In this document: positions 1-8,620 of the stretch, piece after piece
How positions within the stretch are numbered: the first letter of the stretch is position 1
Layout: every line of letters starts with the position of its first letter
DNA from: Spiribacter sp. 2438
GTDB taxonomy: Bacteria > Pseudomonadota > Gammaproteobacteria > Nitrococcales > Nitrococcaceae
DNA: 64,000 nucleotides
Assembly: GCF_009676705.1 (NCBI RefSeq)
Contig: NZ_CP046046.1
Coordinates: forward strand, 620,001-684,000
Direction of reading: 5' to 3'
Notes under the pieces: model-generated
Told to the model about the DNA's origin: nothing
The model's input: the letters and a program-made list of their open reading frames with translations, nothing else
The model's database searches: none
Program-made: the position numbers and the translations under genes

Positions 1-22
1 CTACCAAACAGGCATCTTCGAG

Positions 23-47
23 AAGGCCGCTTGCGGCCTTTTTTTTT
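23..47 (+). terminator. Intrinsic terminator upstream of rimP
   Basis: A perfect 8-bp stem (AAGGCCGC, loop TT, GCGGCCTT) runs directly into an uninterrupted T tract. This is the classical intrinsic terminator shape. It probably ends a transcript that enters from left of the window; in related bacteria tRNA genes precede rimP, but none is visible here. Confidence 0.85.
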
Positions 48-77
48 GCCGGCGCCCGGAAGGGGGCTGGCCAAGGG

Positions 78-101
78 AAATGGGCCTATGGCCCATTTTT
101 T
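78..101 (+). terminator. Second hairpin with T tract just before rimP
   Basis: A perfect 9-bp stem (AAATGGGCC, loop TAT, GGCCCATTT) is followed by six T residues. It sits about 30 bp before the rimP start, so it may be a backup terminator or an attenuator that rimP-operon transcripts read through. Its loop and right arm contain an ATG at 88, which argues against that ATG as the rimP start. Confidence 0.7.
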
Positions 102-129
102 GTTCCGGCCGGAGCCGGAAGCGGAAAGC

Positions 130-609
130 ATGAAAGCGCCTGAACGCGTAACCAAATTGCTGGAGCCGGTGGTCACGGGACTTGGCTACGAGCTGGTCGG
201 GGTGGAGTTTCATCCGGGTCGGCGCCAGGGGACGCTGCGTCTGTACATCGACCGGCCCGAGGGGATCGAGGTGGATGACTGTGCACGGGTCAGCCATCAG
301 GTCAGTGGTGTCCTCGACGTCGAGAATCCGATAGCCGGCGAATACCTGCTGGAGGTTTCTTCACCCGGGCTGGATCGGCCGATTTTCAAGACCGAAGACT
401 ACGACCGGTTTGCCGGGGAGACCGTCCATCTGCGGTTGCGTCGACTGCTGGACGGCCGGCGGCGTCATCACGGCCGGCTGGTCGGGTTGCGGGATGATCA
501 GGTGGTGATTCACGAAGAGGGCGAGGAGATTGCCGTCCCACTGACGGAAATTGATCGCGCGCATCTGGAGCTGGAGCCCGAAACGGGCGGCCATCGGGAG
601 AGCAAATAG
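130..609 (+). CDS. rimP: Ribosome maturation factor RimP
   Basis: Encodes a 159-residue RimP, the cytoplasmic factor needed for maturation of the 30S subunit. The N-terminal half carries family signatures GYELVGVEF, DDCARVSHQVS and the loop EVSSPGLDRP, and the C-terminal half is the expected SH3-like barrel. Length matches the usual 150-160. The start at ATG 130 matches family N-termini; an in-frame ATG at 88 would add 14 residues but lies inside a terminator-like hairpin. It is the first gene of rimP-nusA-infB-rbfA-truB-rpsO-pnp, and its TAG stop lies 3 bp before nusA, so tight co-transcription is likely. Confidence 0.96.
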   Translation: MKAPERVTKLLEPVVTGLGYELVGVEFHPGRRQGTLRLYIDRPEGIEVDDCARVSHQVSGVLDVENPIAGEYLLEVSSPGLDRPIFKTEDYDRFAGETVHLRLRRLLDGRRRHHGRLVGLRDDQVVIHEEGEEIAVPLTEIDRAHLELEPETGGHRESK

Positions 610-612
610 ACG

Positions 613-2109
613 ATGAGCAAGGAAATTCTGCTGGTTGTTGATGCCATCGCCAATGAAAAGGGCGTTGAGCAGGAGGTCATCTTCGAGGCCATCGAAGCCG
701 CACTGGCGTCAGCGACCCAGAAGCGGCACGAGGGTGATATCGATGTCCGCGTGGCTGTCGATCGGCGCACCGGCGACTACGAGACCTTCCGCCGCTGGCA
801 CGTGGTCGAGGATGACGTCGAGATCGAGTGGCCCGATCAGGAAATCCCGGTGACCACGGCAAAAGAGAGTGATCCGACGCTCGAGGTCGGCAGCGTTATA
901 GAATCGCCCATGGAATCCGTGGAGTTTGGTCGCATTGCCGCCCAGACCGCCAAACAGGTGATTGTCCAGAAAGTCCGCGAGGCTGAGCGGGCCCAGGTGA
1001 TCGAAGCCTACCGAGACCGGGCCGGAGAACTCATCACCGGCATCGTCAAGCGTGTGGAGCGCGGCAGCGTTTATCTGGATCTTGGCAGCAACGCTGAGGC
1101 CTACATTCCCCGGGAGGAAATGATCAATCGCGAAGCGGTGCGGCCGGGGGATCGGCTGCGTGCCTGGTTGCGCGAAGTCCGGGAAGAGGTCCGGGGCCCT
1201 CAGCTTTTTGCCAGCCGTTCGGCACCGGATTTTCTGGTTGAACTGTTCAAGCTGGAGGTGCCCGAGGTCGGCCAGGATCTCCTCGAAATCCTGGGGGCGG
1301 CGCGGGATCCCGGGCTTCGGGCCAAGATCGCGGTGAACGCCCTGGACACCCGAATTGATCCGGTGGGTGCCTGTGTCGGCATGCGAGGCTCCCGGGTACA
1401 GGCCGTCTCCAACGAGCTGTCCGGCGAGCGCATCGACATTATCCTCTGGGATGAAAACCCGGCCCAGTTCGTCATTAATGCCATGGCTCCGGCCGAAGTC
1501 GAGTCCATCGTGGTTGACGAGGATCGCCACAGCATGGACATCGCCGTGGGCGAGGAACAGCTGTCCCAGGCCATCGGCCGGGGTGGGCAGAACGTCCGTC
1601 TCGCCAGTGAGCTGACCGGCTGGGAACTGAACGTGATGACGGCTGAAGAAGCCGAGGCCAAGAGCGAAGCCGAAGCGGCCGAGCTGGTTGAAATGTTCAT
1701 CAGCAACCTCGACGCCGAAGAGGAGCTGGCGGCTTTGCTGGTCGAAGAAGGATTCTCCAGCGTCGAAGAAGTGGCCTACGTGCCCACGGCTGAGCTGCTG
1801 GAGATCGAAGGGTTTGATGAGGACCTGGTCAACGCGCTGCGACAGCGGGCGCGGGATGTTCTTGCCGAGCGGGAGGCGGCGGTAGCCGCCGAGAATGCAC
1901 CGGCGGAGGATCTTCTGACCATGGAGGGCATGGATGCCGAGACGGCAGGACGGTTGGCGGCCCAGGGGATTCGCACCATGGAAGACCTCGCCGAGCAGTC
2001 CGTCGATGATCTTTTGGAGGTTGAGGGGCTTGATGCCGAGCGCGCCGGCGCGCTCATCATGAAGGCCCGTGAGCCCTGGTTTGCCGCTGACGAAGGCGAT
2101 CGGGCCTGA
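613..2109 (+). CDS. nusA: Transcription termination/antitermination factor NusA
   Basis: Encodes a 498-residue NusA, which binds RNA polymerase and nascent RNA to modulate pausing, termination and antitermination. In order: N-terminal polymerase-binding domain (about 1-125), S1 domain (about 135-200, with [16 protein letters not shown]), two KH domains ([11 protein letters not shown] and [18 protein letters not shown] near 300-345), then two acidic C-terminal helix-hairpin repeats (about 365-430 and 435-498). The two C-terminal repeats are the form typical of gammaproteobacteria. It lies second in the operon between rimP and infB, the conserved order. Confidence 0.97.
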   Translation: MSKEILLVVDAIANEKGVEQEVIFEAIEAALASATQKRHEGDIDVRVAVDRRTGDYETFRRWHVVEDDVEIEWPDQEIPVTTAKESDPTLEVGSVIESPMESVEFGRIAAQTAKQVIVQKVREAERAQVIEAYRDRAGELITGIVKRVERGSVYLDLGSNAEAYIPREEMINREAVRPGDRLRAWLREVREEVRGPQLFASRSAPDFLVELFKLEVPEVGQDLLEILGAARDPGLRAKIAVNALDTRIDPVGACVGMRGSRVQAVSNELSGERIDIILWDENPAQFVINAMAPAEVESIVVDEDRHSMDIAVGEEQLSQAIGRGGQNVRLASELTGWELNVMTAEEAEAKSEAEAAELVEMFISNLDAEEELAALLVEEGFSSVEEVAYVPTAELLEIEGFDEDLVNALRQRARDVLAEREAAVAAENAPAEDLLTMEGMDAETAGRLAAQGIRTMEDLAEQSVDDLLEVEGLDAERAGALIMKAREPWFAADEGDRA

Positions 2110-2126
2110 GTCCGGGTGCCCGGGAC

Positions 2127-2132
2127 GGAGGA
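2127..2132 (+). promoter_or_regulatory. Ribosome binding site that selects the infB start
   Basis: GGAGGA abuts an ATG at 2133 with no spacer, but lies 6 nt before a second in-frame ATG at 2139. The spacing therefore favours 2139, which also gives the family-like N-terminus [10 protein letters not shown]. Confidence 0.7.
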
Positions 2133-2138
2133 ATGGAT

Positions 2139-4748
2139 ATGACGCAGAACACGGTCAGAGAGTTTGCAGAGCACACGGGAGTCCCCCTTGAGCGACTGAT
2201 GACGCAACTCCGTGAAGCCGGGATTGATGGGGATGATCCCGACGCCGAGTTCGCGGAGGCGGACAAGTCGGCTCTGCTGGAGCACATCCGGCAGACCCAT
2301 GGACGCAAGAGCGGCGATGAAGCCGACGGCGCCCCGTCGCAGATCACGCTGAAGCGACGCAGTCACAGCCAGCTTCGGGTGCCATCCAGTGGCGGAGAAC
2401 GCCGAGGGGCCCGGGGCACCCGAGCGGGCAGTGGCAAGACCGTCAATGTCGAAGTGCGCAAAAAGCGGACCTACGTCAAGCGCAGTGTCGTCGAAGCGGA
2501 AGCGGCGGAACAGGATGCGCAGATTCTGGAGCGGGCACTCAAAACCGACCTGGAGGCGGCGGAGGCCGCCCGGGCGGAGGCCGAGGCCGCCGAGGCTCAG
2601 CGCCAGCGGGAAGCCGAGGCAGCGGCCCAGGTCGCTCAGGAGTCTGAAACCTCAGCGACCGAGTCGGCGGCGGATGAGTCGGCGGAGGCGTCCACCAGCG
2701 AGGCCGCCGGGGAGCCGGCGGCGACCGTGGCCGACCTCGAGGCGGAGACCCAGAAGGCGGAATCCGAGGCGGCCCGCAAAAAAGAAATCGAGGACGAGAA
2801 GGAGCGCAAGCGCCTCGAGGCCGAAGCCAAGCGGGAGCGCGAGGCCGAGGAGCGGGCTCGGCGTAAGGCCGCCCGGGGCAAGGGCAAGGCACGCAAGCGG
2901 GCCGAGGCCGGCGGTCGTTCGGCGCGACGGGGTGCCGCGGGCGCAGCCAGTTCCGCGCTGCAGCAGGAATTCGAAAAGCCCACGGCACCTGTCGTACGCG
3001 ACGTGGACGTCCCTGAAACCATCACCGTGGGTGACCTGGCCCAGCGCATGAGCGTCAAGGCGGCGGATCTCATCAAAGAAATGATGAAGCAGGGCGTCAT
3101 GGCCACCATCAACCAGGCCATCGACCAGGACACCGCGGTGCTGCTGGTGGAAGAGATGGGGCATCGCCCGCGGGTGGTGCGCGAGGACGACCTTGAGGAA
3201 GCGGTGCTGGGGCAGGCCGTCGAGCCGGCCGGTAAGGAAGAACCGCGTTCTCCGGTGGTGACCATTATGGGTCACGTCGACCATGGCAAGACCACGCTGC
3301 TGGATTACATCCGTCGGGCCAAGGTGGCGGCGGGTGAGGCCGGTGGCATCACCCAGCATATCGGTGCCTATCGGGTGCAAACCGAGAAGGGCGACCTTAC
3401 CTTCCTGGATACCCCCGGCCATGAGGCCTTTACGGCGATGCGGGCACGGGGCGCTCAGGTGACCGATGTGGTCATCCTGGTGGTGGCGGCCGACGATGGC
3501 GTCATGCCGCAGACCGAGGAAGCGGTTAAACACGCCCGGGCGGCGGGCGTGCCCATCGTGGTGGCCGTGAACAAAATGGACCGGGAAGATGCCGATCCCG
3601 ACCGGGTCAAAAACGAATTGGCGGCCTTCGAGGTCATCCCGGAGGAGTGGGGCGGTGATACTCAGTTCATCCACTGCTCGGCCCTGAAGGGTGACGGCGT
3701 GGACGCACTGCTGGAAGCGGTGGCGTTGCAGTCCGAGCTGCTCGAGCTCAAGGCGGTCCGCGAATGCCCGGCCTCGGGCATCGTAGTGGAGTCCAGCCTG
3801 GATCGGGGCCGCGGCCCGGTGGCTACGGTTCTGGTTCAGAACGGTATCCTGCGCCAGGGCGACACGATCATTTCCGGGACCGAATTTGGTCGGGTGCGGG
3901 CCATGCTCGACGAGCGGGGTGATCGGATCAAGGAAGCGGGTCCGTCAACGCCGGTGGTAGTGTTGGGGCTCTCGGGGCTGCCGGAGGCGGGCGACGACGT
4001 GCTCATGGTGGATGATGAGCGCCGGGCTCGAGAGCTGGCGGACCATCGGCGCGAGAAGAGCCGCGACAAGCGCCTTCAGGCCCAGCAGGCGGCCAAGATG
4101 GACGAGCTGTTCTCCCGCATGCAGGACCAGGACGTCATGACCGTCAATCTGGTGGTCAAGGGCGATGTGCAGGGCTCGGTGGAAGCGCTCACCCAGTCCC
4201 TGACCAATCTGTCCAATGACGAAGTGCGGATTACTCCGATGGCGACCGGTGTGGGCGCCATTAACGAGTCCGACGTCAACCTGGCCCTGGCCTCGGAAGC
4301 GCTGCTGATCGGTTTCAATGTGCGAGCCGATGCCAAGGCCCGTCGCCTGGCGCAGGAAAACGGCGTCGAACTGCATTACTACAGCATCATTTACGACGCC
4401 ATCGACCAGCTGCGGGCGGCCATCAGCGGCATGCTCGAACCCGAGACTCAGGAGCGCATCATCGGCACCGCCGAGGTCCGTGACGTGTTCCGTTCCTCCA
4501 AGCTGGGGCAGATCGCCGGTTGCCTGGTGGTGGATGGCGTGGTCCGTCGCAGCAACCCGATTCGCGTGTTGCGGGACAATGTGGTGGTGTTTGAGGGGGA
4601 GCTGGAGTCCCTTCGCCGCTTCAAGGACGACGTCAACGAGGTTCAGTCCGGTACCGAGTGCGGAATCGGAGTGCGCAACTACAACGATGTTCGGGCCGGG
4701 GATCAGATCGAGTGCTACGAGCGGGTCACCATCGAGCGCTCCCTGTAA
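2139..4748 (+). CDS. infB: Translation initiation factor IF-2
   Basis: Encodes an IF-2 of 869 residues, the GTPase that places initiator tRNA on the 30S subunit and promotes subunit joining. An N-terminal IF2-N fold is followed by a long Ala/Glu/Arg-rich charged linker (about residues 110-285), a second IF2-N domain ([19 protein letters not shown]), then the G domain: P-loop GHVDHGKTT (378-386), DTPGH, and NKMD. Domains II, III and C2 complete the protein, ending in the conserved [17 protein letters not shown] region. The start at 2139 is chosen by ribosome-binding-site spacing over 2133. Fully typical in length and position. Confidence 0.97.
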   Translation: MTQNTVREFAEHTGVPLERLMTQLREAGIDGDDPDAEFAEADKSALLEHIRQTHGRKSGDEADGAPSQITLKRRSHSQLRVPSSGGERRGARGTRAGSGKTVNVEVRKKRTYVKRSVVEAEAAEQDAQILERALKTDLEAAEAARAEAEAAEAQRQREAEAAAQVAQESETSATESAADESAEASTSEAAGEPAATVADLEAETQKAESEAARKKEIEDEKERKRLEAEAKREREAEERARRKAARGKGKARKRAEAGGRSARRGAAGAASSALQQEFEKPTAPVVRDVDVPETITVGDLAQRMSVKAADLIKEMMKQGVMATINQAIDQDTAVLLVEEMGHRPRVVREDDLEEAVLGQAVEPAGKEEPRSPVVTIMGHVDHGKTTLLDYIRRAKVAAGEAGGITQHIGAYRVQTEKGDLTFLDTPGHEAFTAMRARGAQVTDVVILVVAADDGVMPQTEEAVKHARAAGVPIVVAVNKMDREDADPDRVKNELAAFEVIPEEWGGDTQFIHCSALKGDGVDALLEAVALQSELLELKAVRECPASGIVVESSLDRGRGPVATVLVQNGILRQGDTIISGTEFGRVRAMLDERGDRIKEAGPSTPVVVLGLSGLPEAGDDVLMVDDERRARELADHRREKSRDKRLQAQQAAKMDELFSRMQDQDVMTVNLVVKGDVQGSVEALTQSLTNLSNDEVRITPMATGVGAINESDVNLALASEALLIGFNVRADAKARRLAQENGVELHYYSIIYDAIDQLRAAISGMLEPETQERIIGTAEVRDVFRSSKLGQIAGCLVVDGVVRRSNPIRVLRDNVVVFEGELESLRRFKDDVNEVQSGTECGIGVRNYNDVRAGDQIECYERVTIERSL

Positions 4749-4763
4749 GCGCCGGAGTCGGTC

Positions 4764-5144
4764 ATGGGCAATGATTTTCCACGCAGTCGCCGGGTCGCTG
4801 ACCAGATACAGCGGGAACTCGCCGAGCTCATTCGGGATGAAGTCCGCGACCCGCGGGTGAGGTCGGTGACCGTGTCCGAAGTGGACGTCACCCGCGATTT
4901 CTCCCATGCCAACGTTTATGTCACCGGCCTGGGACAGTCGGAGGCCGACTCCCGGCTGATGGCCGAGGTATTGAACGGTGCAGCCGGTTTTCTTCGCAAA
5001 CAGCTGTCCCGTCGCCTGCGCCTGCGCACGGTGCCGGCGCTTCACTTCCACTACGATCCGGTGTTCAACCAGGGCGCCCGTCTGAATGAGTTGATCGACC
5101 GGGCGGTGTCCGACGACGACGACCGTCAGCGCGACCCGGACTGA
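4764..5144 (+). CDS. rbfA: 30S ribosome-binding factor RbfA
   Basis: Encodes a 126-residue RbfA, a KH-like cold-shock factor that binds 16S rRNA during 30S maturation. Recognisable features are the SRRVADQIQRELAELI N-terminus, the conserved D-P-R-V segment (VRDPRVRSVTVSEVDVT), the AxVYVTGLG strand and the FHYDPVFNQGARLNELID C-terminal block. It follows infB by 15 bp and precedes truB by 11 bp, as expected for this operon. The C-terminal tail is short and acidic. Confidence 0.96.
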   Translation: MGNDFPRSRRVADQIQRELAELIRDEVRDPRVRSVTVSEVDVTRDFSHANVYVTGLGQSEADSRLMAEVLNGAAGFLRKQLSRRLRLRTVPALHFHYDPVFNQGARLNELIDRAVSDDDDRQRDPD

Positions 5145-5155
5145 ACCTCCCGGCC

Positions 5156-6112
5156 ATGGCACGCAAGAGTGGACGCGACGTTCACGGCATTCTGTTGCTG
5201 GACAAACCCCCGGGGCAGACGTCCAACCGGGTGTTGAGGCGTGTCAGTCGGTTGCTGGATGCGCGCAAGGCGGGGCACACCGGTAGCCTTGATCCGCTGG
5301 CAACCGGCCTGCTGGTGGCCTGCTTCGGCGAAGCTACCAAGCTGAGTGGCTGGTTGCTGGATGCCGACAAGACTTATGTGGCCACGGCCCGGCTCGGGGT
5401 CACGACGGACAGCGGCGACGCGGATGGCAGGCCACTCCAGGAGCGAGTCGTTCCACCTTTGGCTGCCGAGGCACTCGAGGAAATCCTTGCCGGATTCCGT
5501 GGCGAGCAACAGCAGATTCCTCCCATGTTCTCGGCGCTCAAGCATGACGGGCGACGCCTGCACGAACTGGCTCGAGCCGGGCAGACCGTGGATCGGCCAC
5601 CCCGTCGGGTGGTGATCCATGAGTTGCGCGGTGAACCGCTGTCCGCTGACCAGCTCCGTCTGGAAGTGCGCTGCTCGAAAGGCACCTACATCCGCAGCCT
5701 GGTGGAGGACATCGGTGAAAAGCTGGGTTGCGGCGCTCACGTTGAGACGCTGCGGCGCACCGGACTGGGGCCGTTCCGTGATCCGGCAATGCAGAGTCCT
5801 GAAGTGCTGGAGGCCGAGGTGGCCAAGGCGGGATCGGTGGAGAGCGTCGAGCGGCATCTCCTGCCCATCCATCTGGCACTATCCGAGCACCCCTCGGTAG
5901 CGCTGGACGGCCCGCGAACCCGGCGTTTTCAGCAGGGCCAGGCGGTCGAGGTGACGGCATCCCCCGACGCTGCCGCGACGGCCCATCCGAGTACGGATTC
6001 CATCGTGGCGGTCTTCGAATCGGAGGGCCGCTTTCTGGGAGTGGGCGAATGGGCCGGCGATCATTGGCTCAAACCCCGCCGATTGCTTGTTCACCGAACC
6101 CCCGAGGGCTAG
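5156..6112 (+). CDS. truB: tRNA pseudouridine(55) synthase TruB
   Basis: Encodes a 318-residue TruB that converts U55 in the T-loop of tRNAs to pseudouridine. The N-terminal [15 protein letters not shown] motif, the catalytic loop [12 protein letters not shown] with Asp46 as nucleophile, the [10 protein letters not shown] strand and the [11 protein letters not shown] motif are all intact. A C-terminal PUA-like region ends near 310. The TAG stop overlaps the -10 element of a candidate rpsO promoter. Confidence 0.97.
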   Translation: MARKSGRDVHGILLLDKPPGQTSNRVLRRVSRLLDARKAGHTGSLDPLATGLLVACFGEATKLSGWLLDADKTYVATARLGVTTDSGDADGRPLQERVVPPLAAEALEEILAGFRGEQQQIPPMFSALKHDGRRLHELARAGQTVDRPPRRVVIHELRGEPLSADQLRLEVRCSKGTYIRSLVEDIGEKLGCGAHVETLRRTGLGPFRDPAMQSPEVLEAEVAKAGSVESVERHLLPIHLALSEHPSVALDGPRTRRFQQGQAVEVTASPDAAATAHPSTDSIVAVFESEGRFLGVGEWAGDHWLKPRRLLVHRTPEG

Positions 6113-6115
6113 AAT
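6087..6115 (+). promoter_or_regulatory. Candidate sigma70 promoter for rpsO-pnp
   Basis: TTGTTC (6087-6092), a 17-bp spacer and TAGAAT (6110-6115, five of six matches to consensus). The -10 element contains the truB stop codon. An internal promoter before rpsO is known in E. coli, which makes the match plausible, but the -35 is weak. Confidence 0.5.
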
Positions 6116-6156
6116 GCCCCATTCTGTTAAATCAGCAAGTTAACCAGGAGTCATTG

Positions 6157-6426
6157 ATGTCACTCAGCGCCCAGCAGAAGCAGGAGATTGTCCGTGATTA
6201 CGGACGCTCCGATGGCGATACCGGATCACCGGAGGTGCAGATCGCCCTTCTGACCGCCCGCATCCAGCATTTGACCGAGCATTTCGGTACTCATAAGCAG
6301 GATCACCATTCCCGCCGGGGCCTGCTGAAGCTGGTCAACCAGCGCCGGCAGCTCCTCGATTACCTGCACCGCAAGAGCCTCGAGCGTTATCAGTCCGTCA
6401 TCGAGCGACTCGGCCTGCGCAAGTAA
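6157..6426 (+). CDS. rpsO: 30S ribosomal protein S15
   Basis: Encodes S15, exactly 89 residues as in most bacteria, a primary 16S rRNA binding protein of the 30S platform. Signature blocks [32 protein letters not shown] and [12 protein letters not shown] are intact. The start at ATG 6157 has an AGGAG site 6 nt upstream; an upstream in-frame ATG at 6049 lies inside truB and would add non-family sequence. In E. coli S15 represses its own translation; I cannot demonstrate the corresponding pseudoknot here. Confidence 0.98.
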   Translation: MSLSAQQKQEIVRDYGRSDGDTGSPEVQIALLTARIQHLTEHFGTHKQDHHSRRGLLKLVNQRRQLLDYLHRKSLERYQSVIERLGLRK

Positions 6427-6460
6427 GGCCACCGATCAACAGACCAGGGGTGAGAACGCA

Positions 6461-8569
6461 GTGACTCCAACCGCCGTTAAAAAGTCCTTCCAGTATGGTG
6501 AGCAGACCGTCACCCTGGAAACCGGAAAAATTGCACGTCAGGCCTCCGGTGCCGTGCTCGTCAACATGTCCGACACCGTGGTGCTGGTCACCGTCGTCGG
6601 TAAGCGCGAAGAGGTGCCGGGACGCAGCTTCCTGCCCCTGACCGTGAACTATCAGGAACGAACCTACGCGGCGGGCAAGATCCCGGGAGGGTTTTTCAAG
6701 CGCGAGGGTCGGCCCTCCGAAAAGGAAACGCTAGTCTCCCGGCTTATCGACCGGCCCATCCGTCCGCTGTTCCCCGAGGGCTTCTCCAACGAGGTTCAGG
6801 TGATTGCCACGGTGATCTCCATGAACCCGGAAGTGGACGCCGACATCCCGGCGATGCTGGGTGCCTCGGCGGCACTGGCCATTTCGGGTGTGCCCTTCGA
6901 AGGCCCCATTGGTGCGGCCCGGGTGGGCTACAGCAGCGGCGAATTCCTGCTGAATCCGACTTTCAGCCAGGTCGAGACTTCCGAGCTGGATCTGGTAGTG
7001 GCCGGTACGCAGGACGCCGTCCTAATGGTGGAGTCCGAAGCGGATCGCCTGCCGGAACAGACCATGCTCGACGCCGTGCTGTTCGGTCACGAACAGATGC
7101 AGACCGCCATCAATGCCATTAACGAATTGGCCGCCGAGACCGGTAAGCCGCGCTGGGACTGGGCCCCGGCGCCGGCGGACGAGACCCTCGCGGAGCGGGT
7201 GCGCAGCCTGGCGGAGAGTGATCTGACCGCGGCCTACGGCGTGGCCGACAAGCAGGCCCGTCAGGATGCCATTGGCACCGTCCGCCAGCGGGTGCAGGCG
7301 GAGCTGGTCTCCGAAGACGACAGCGGGGAGGGCTACAGCGCCGAAGCGGTGAGTGACGCCTTCAAGACTCTCGAGAAGTCCATCGTGCGGGGCCGCGTAT
7401 TGGCCGGCGAACCGCGCATCGACGGCCGCGATCTGCACACCGTGCGCCCCATCGATATTGAGGTGGGCACTCTGCCGCGGACCCATGGCTCCGCCATTTT
7501 CACCCGAGGCGAGACCCAGGCGATCGTGGTGACCACCCTGGGGACCGGCCGCGACGCGCAGATCATTGACGCCATCGAGGGTGAGCGCCGCGAGCCCTTC
7601 ATGCTGCACTACAACTTCCCGCCCTACTGCGTCGGCGAGACGGGGTTCATGGGCAGCCCCAAGCGGCGCGAGATCGGTCACGGCAAACTGGCCAAGCGGG
7701 GCATTCAGGCAGTGATGCCGTCGCCGGAGGACTGCCCGTACGTGGTGCGGGTGGTCTCGGAGATCACCGAATCCAATGGATCGAGTTCCATGGCCAGTGT
7801 CTGTGGAACCAGCCTCTCCCTGATGGACGCCGGTGTGCCGATCAAGGCACCCGTGGCCGGTATTGCCATGGGCCTGATCAAGGATGACGACCGGTTCGCC
7901 GTGCTAACCGACATCCTGGGTGACGAGGATCACCTTGGCGACATGGACTTCAAGGTCGCCGGTTCCGAGGACGGTGTCACCGCGCTGCAGATGGACATCA
8001 AGATCAAGGGCATCACCCGGGAGATCATGGAGCAGGCGCTGGCTCAGGCCCGTGACGGCCGGCTGCATATTCTCGGCCGGATGAACGACGTCATCGCCGA
8101 GCACCGGGAAGAGATGTCCGCCTATGCGCCGCGGCTCATCACCCTGCGCATTGACCCGGAGAAGATTCGGGATGTCATTGGCAAGGGTGGCGCGACCATC
8201 CGTCAGCTCACCGAAGAGACCGGCACCACCATCGATATCACCGACGACGGCACCGTCACCATCGGTTCGGTGGACAAGGCCGCCGGCGAGGAGGCGCGCC
8301 GCCGTATCGAGCTGCTGACCGCCGATGTCGAAGTGGGTCAGGTGTATGAGGGCAAGGTCATCAAGCTGATGGACTTCGGTGCCTTCGTGAACATTCTCCC
8401 CGGCCGGGATGGTCTGGTGCATATCTCCCAGATTTCCAACCGGCGGGTGGAGACGGTGGCCGATGAGCTCAGCGAAGGTCAGGCGGTTCGCGTCAAGGTG
8501 CTTGAGGTGGATCGCCAGGGGCGGATCCGGCTCAGCATCAAGGCGCTGGAAGAGGCCACCGAAGACTGA
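6461..8569 (+). CDS. pnp: Polyribonucleotide nucleotidyltransferase (PNPase)
   Basis: Encodes a 702-residue PNPase, the phosphorolytic 3'-5' exoribonuclease and degradosome component. It has two RNase PH-like domains (about 10-145 and 310-545, the second with [18 protein letters not shown]), a linking helical domain, a KH domain with GKGGATIR (about 555-615) and an S1 domain ([22 protein letters not shown]) near 625-695. The start is GTG at 6461 preceded by a GGGGTGAG ribosome binding site. It is the last gene of the operon, 34 bp after rpsO. I see no RNase III-type leader hairpin in the short gap. Confidence 0.97.
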   Translation: MTPTAVKKSFQYGEQTVTLETGKIARQASGAVLVNMSDTVVLVTVVGKREEVPGRSFLPLTVNYQERTYAAGKIPGGFFKREGRPSEKETLVSRLIDRPIRPLFPEGFSNEVQVIATVISMNPEVDADIPAMLGASAALAISGVPFEGPIGAARVGYSSGEFLLNPTFSQVETSELDLVVAGTQDAVLMVESEADRLPEQTMLDAVLFGHEQMQTAINAINELAAETGKPRWDWAPAPADETLAERVRSLAESDLTAAYGVADKQARQDAIGTVRQRVQAELVSEDDSGEGYSAEAVSDAFKTLEKSIVRGRVLAGEPRIDGRDLHTVRPIDIEVGTLPRTHGSAIFTRGETQAIVVTTLGTGRDAQIIDAIEGERREPFMLHYNFPPYCVGETGFMGSPKRREIGHGKLAKRGIQAVMPSPEDCPYVVRVVSEITESNGSSSMASVCGTSLSLMDAGVPIKAPVAGIAMGLIKDDDRFAVLTDILGDEDHLGDMDFKVAGSEDGVTALQMDIKIKGITREIMEQALAQARDGRLHILGRMNDVIAEHREEMSAYAPRLITLRIDPEKIRDVIGKGGATIRQLTEETGTTIDITDDGTVTIGSVDKAAGEEARRRIELLTADVEVGQVYEGKVIKLMDFGAFVNILPGRDGLVHISQISNRRVETVADELSEGQAVRVKVLEVDRQGRIRLSIKALEEATED

Positions 8570-8593
8570 TCCGGCCGAGTTCCGGATCCAGGC

Positions 8594-8620
8594 GCCCCGC
8601 TCTGCGGGGCGTTTTTTTTT
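8594..8620 (+). terminator. Intrinsic terminator of the rimP-pnp operon
   Basis: A perfect 8-bp stem CGCCCCGC / GCGGGGCG with a TCT loop is followed by eight T residues. The T tract overlaps the stop codon of the convergent exonuclease-fusion gene. Confidence 0.93.

Noticed and set aside
1-6. CTACCA at the left edge as the 3' end of a tRNA gene
   Set aside because: tRNA genes often precede rimP and end in CCA, but six bases give no acceptor stem or T-arm to test.
3945-5162. Open frame of 405 codons on the minus strand opposite infB and rbfA
   Set aside because: Antisense to two well recognised genes, with no ribosome binding site or recognisable domain.
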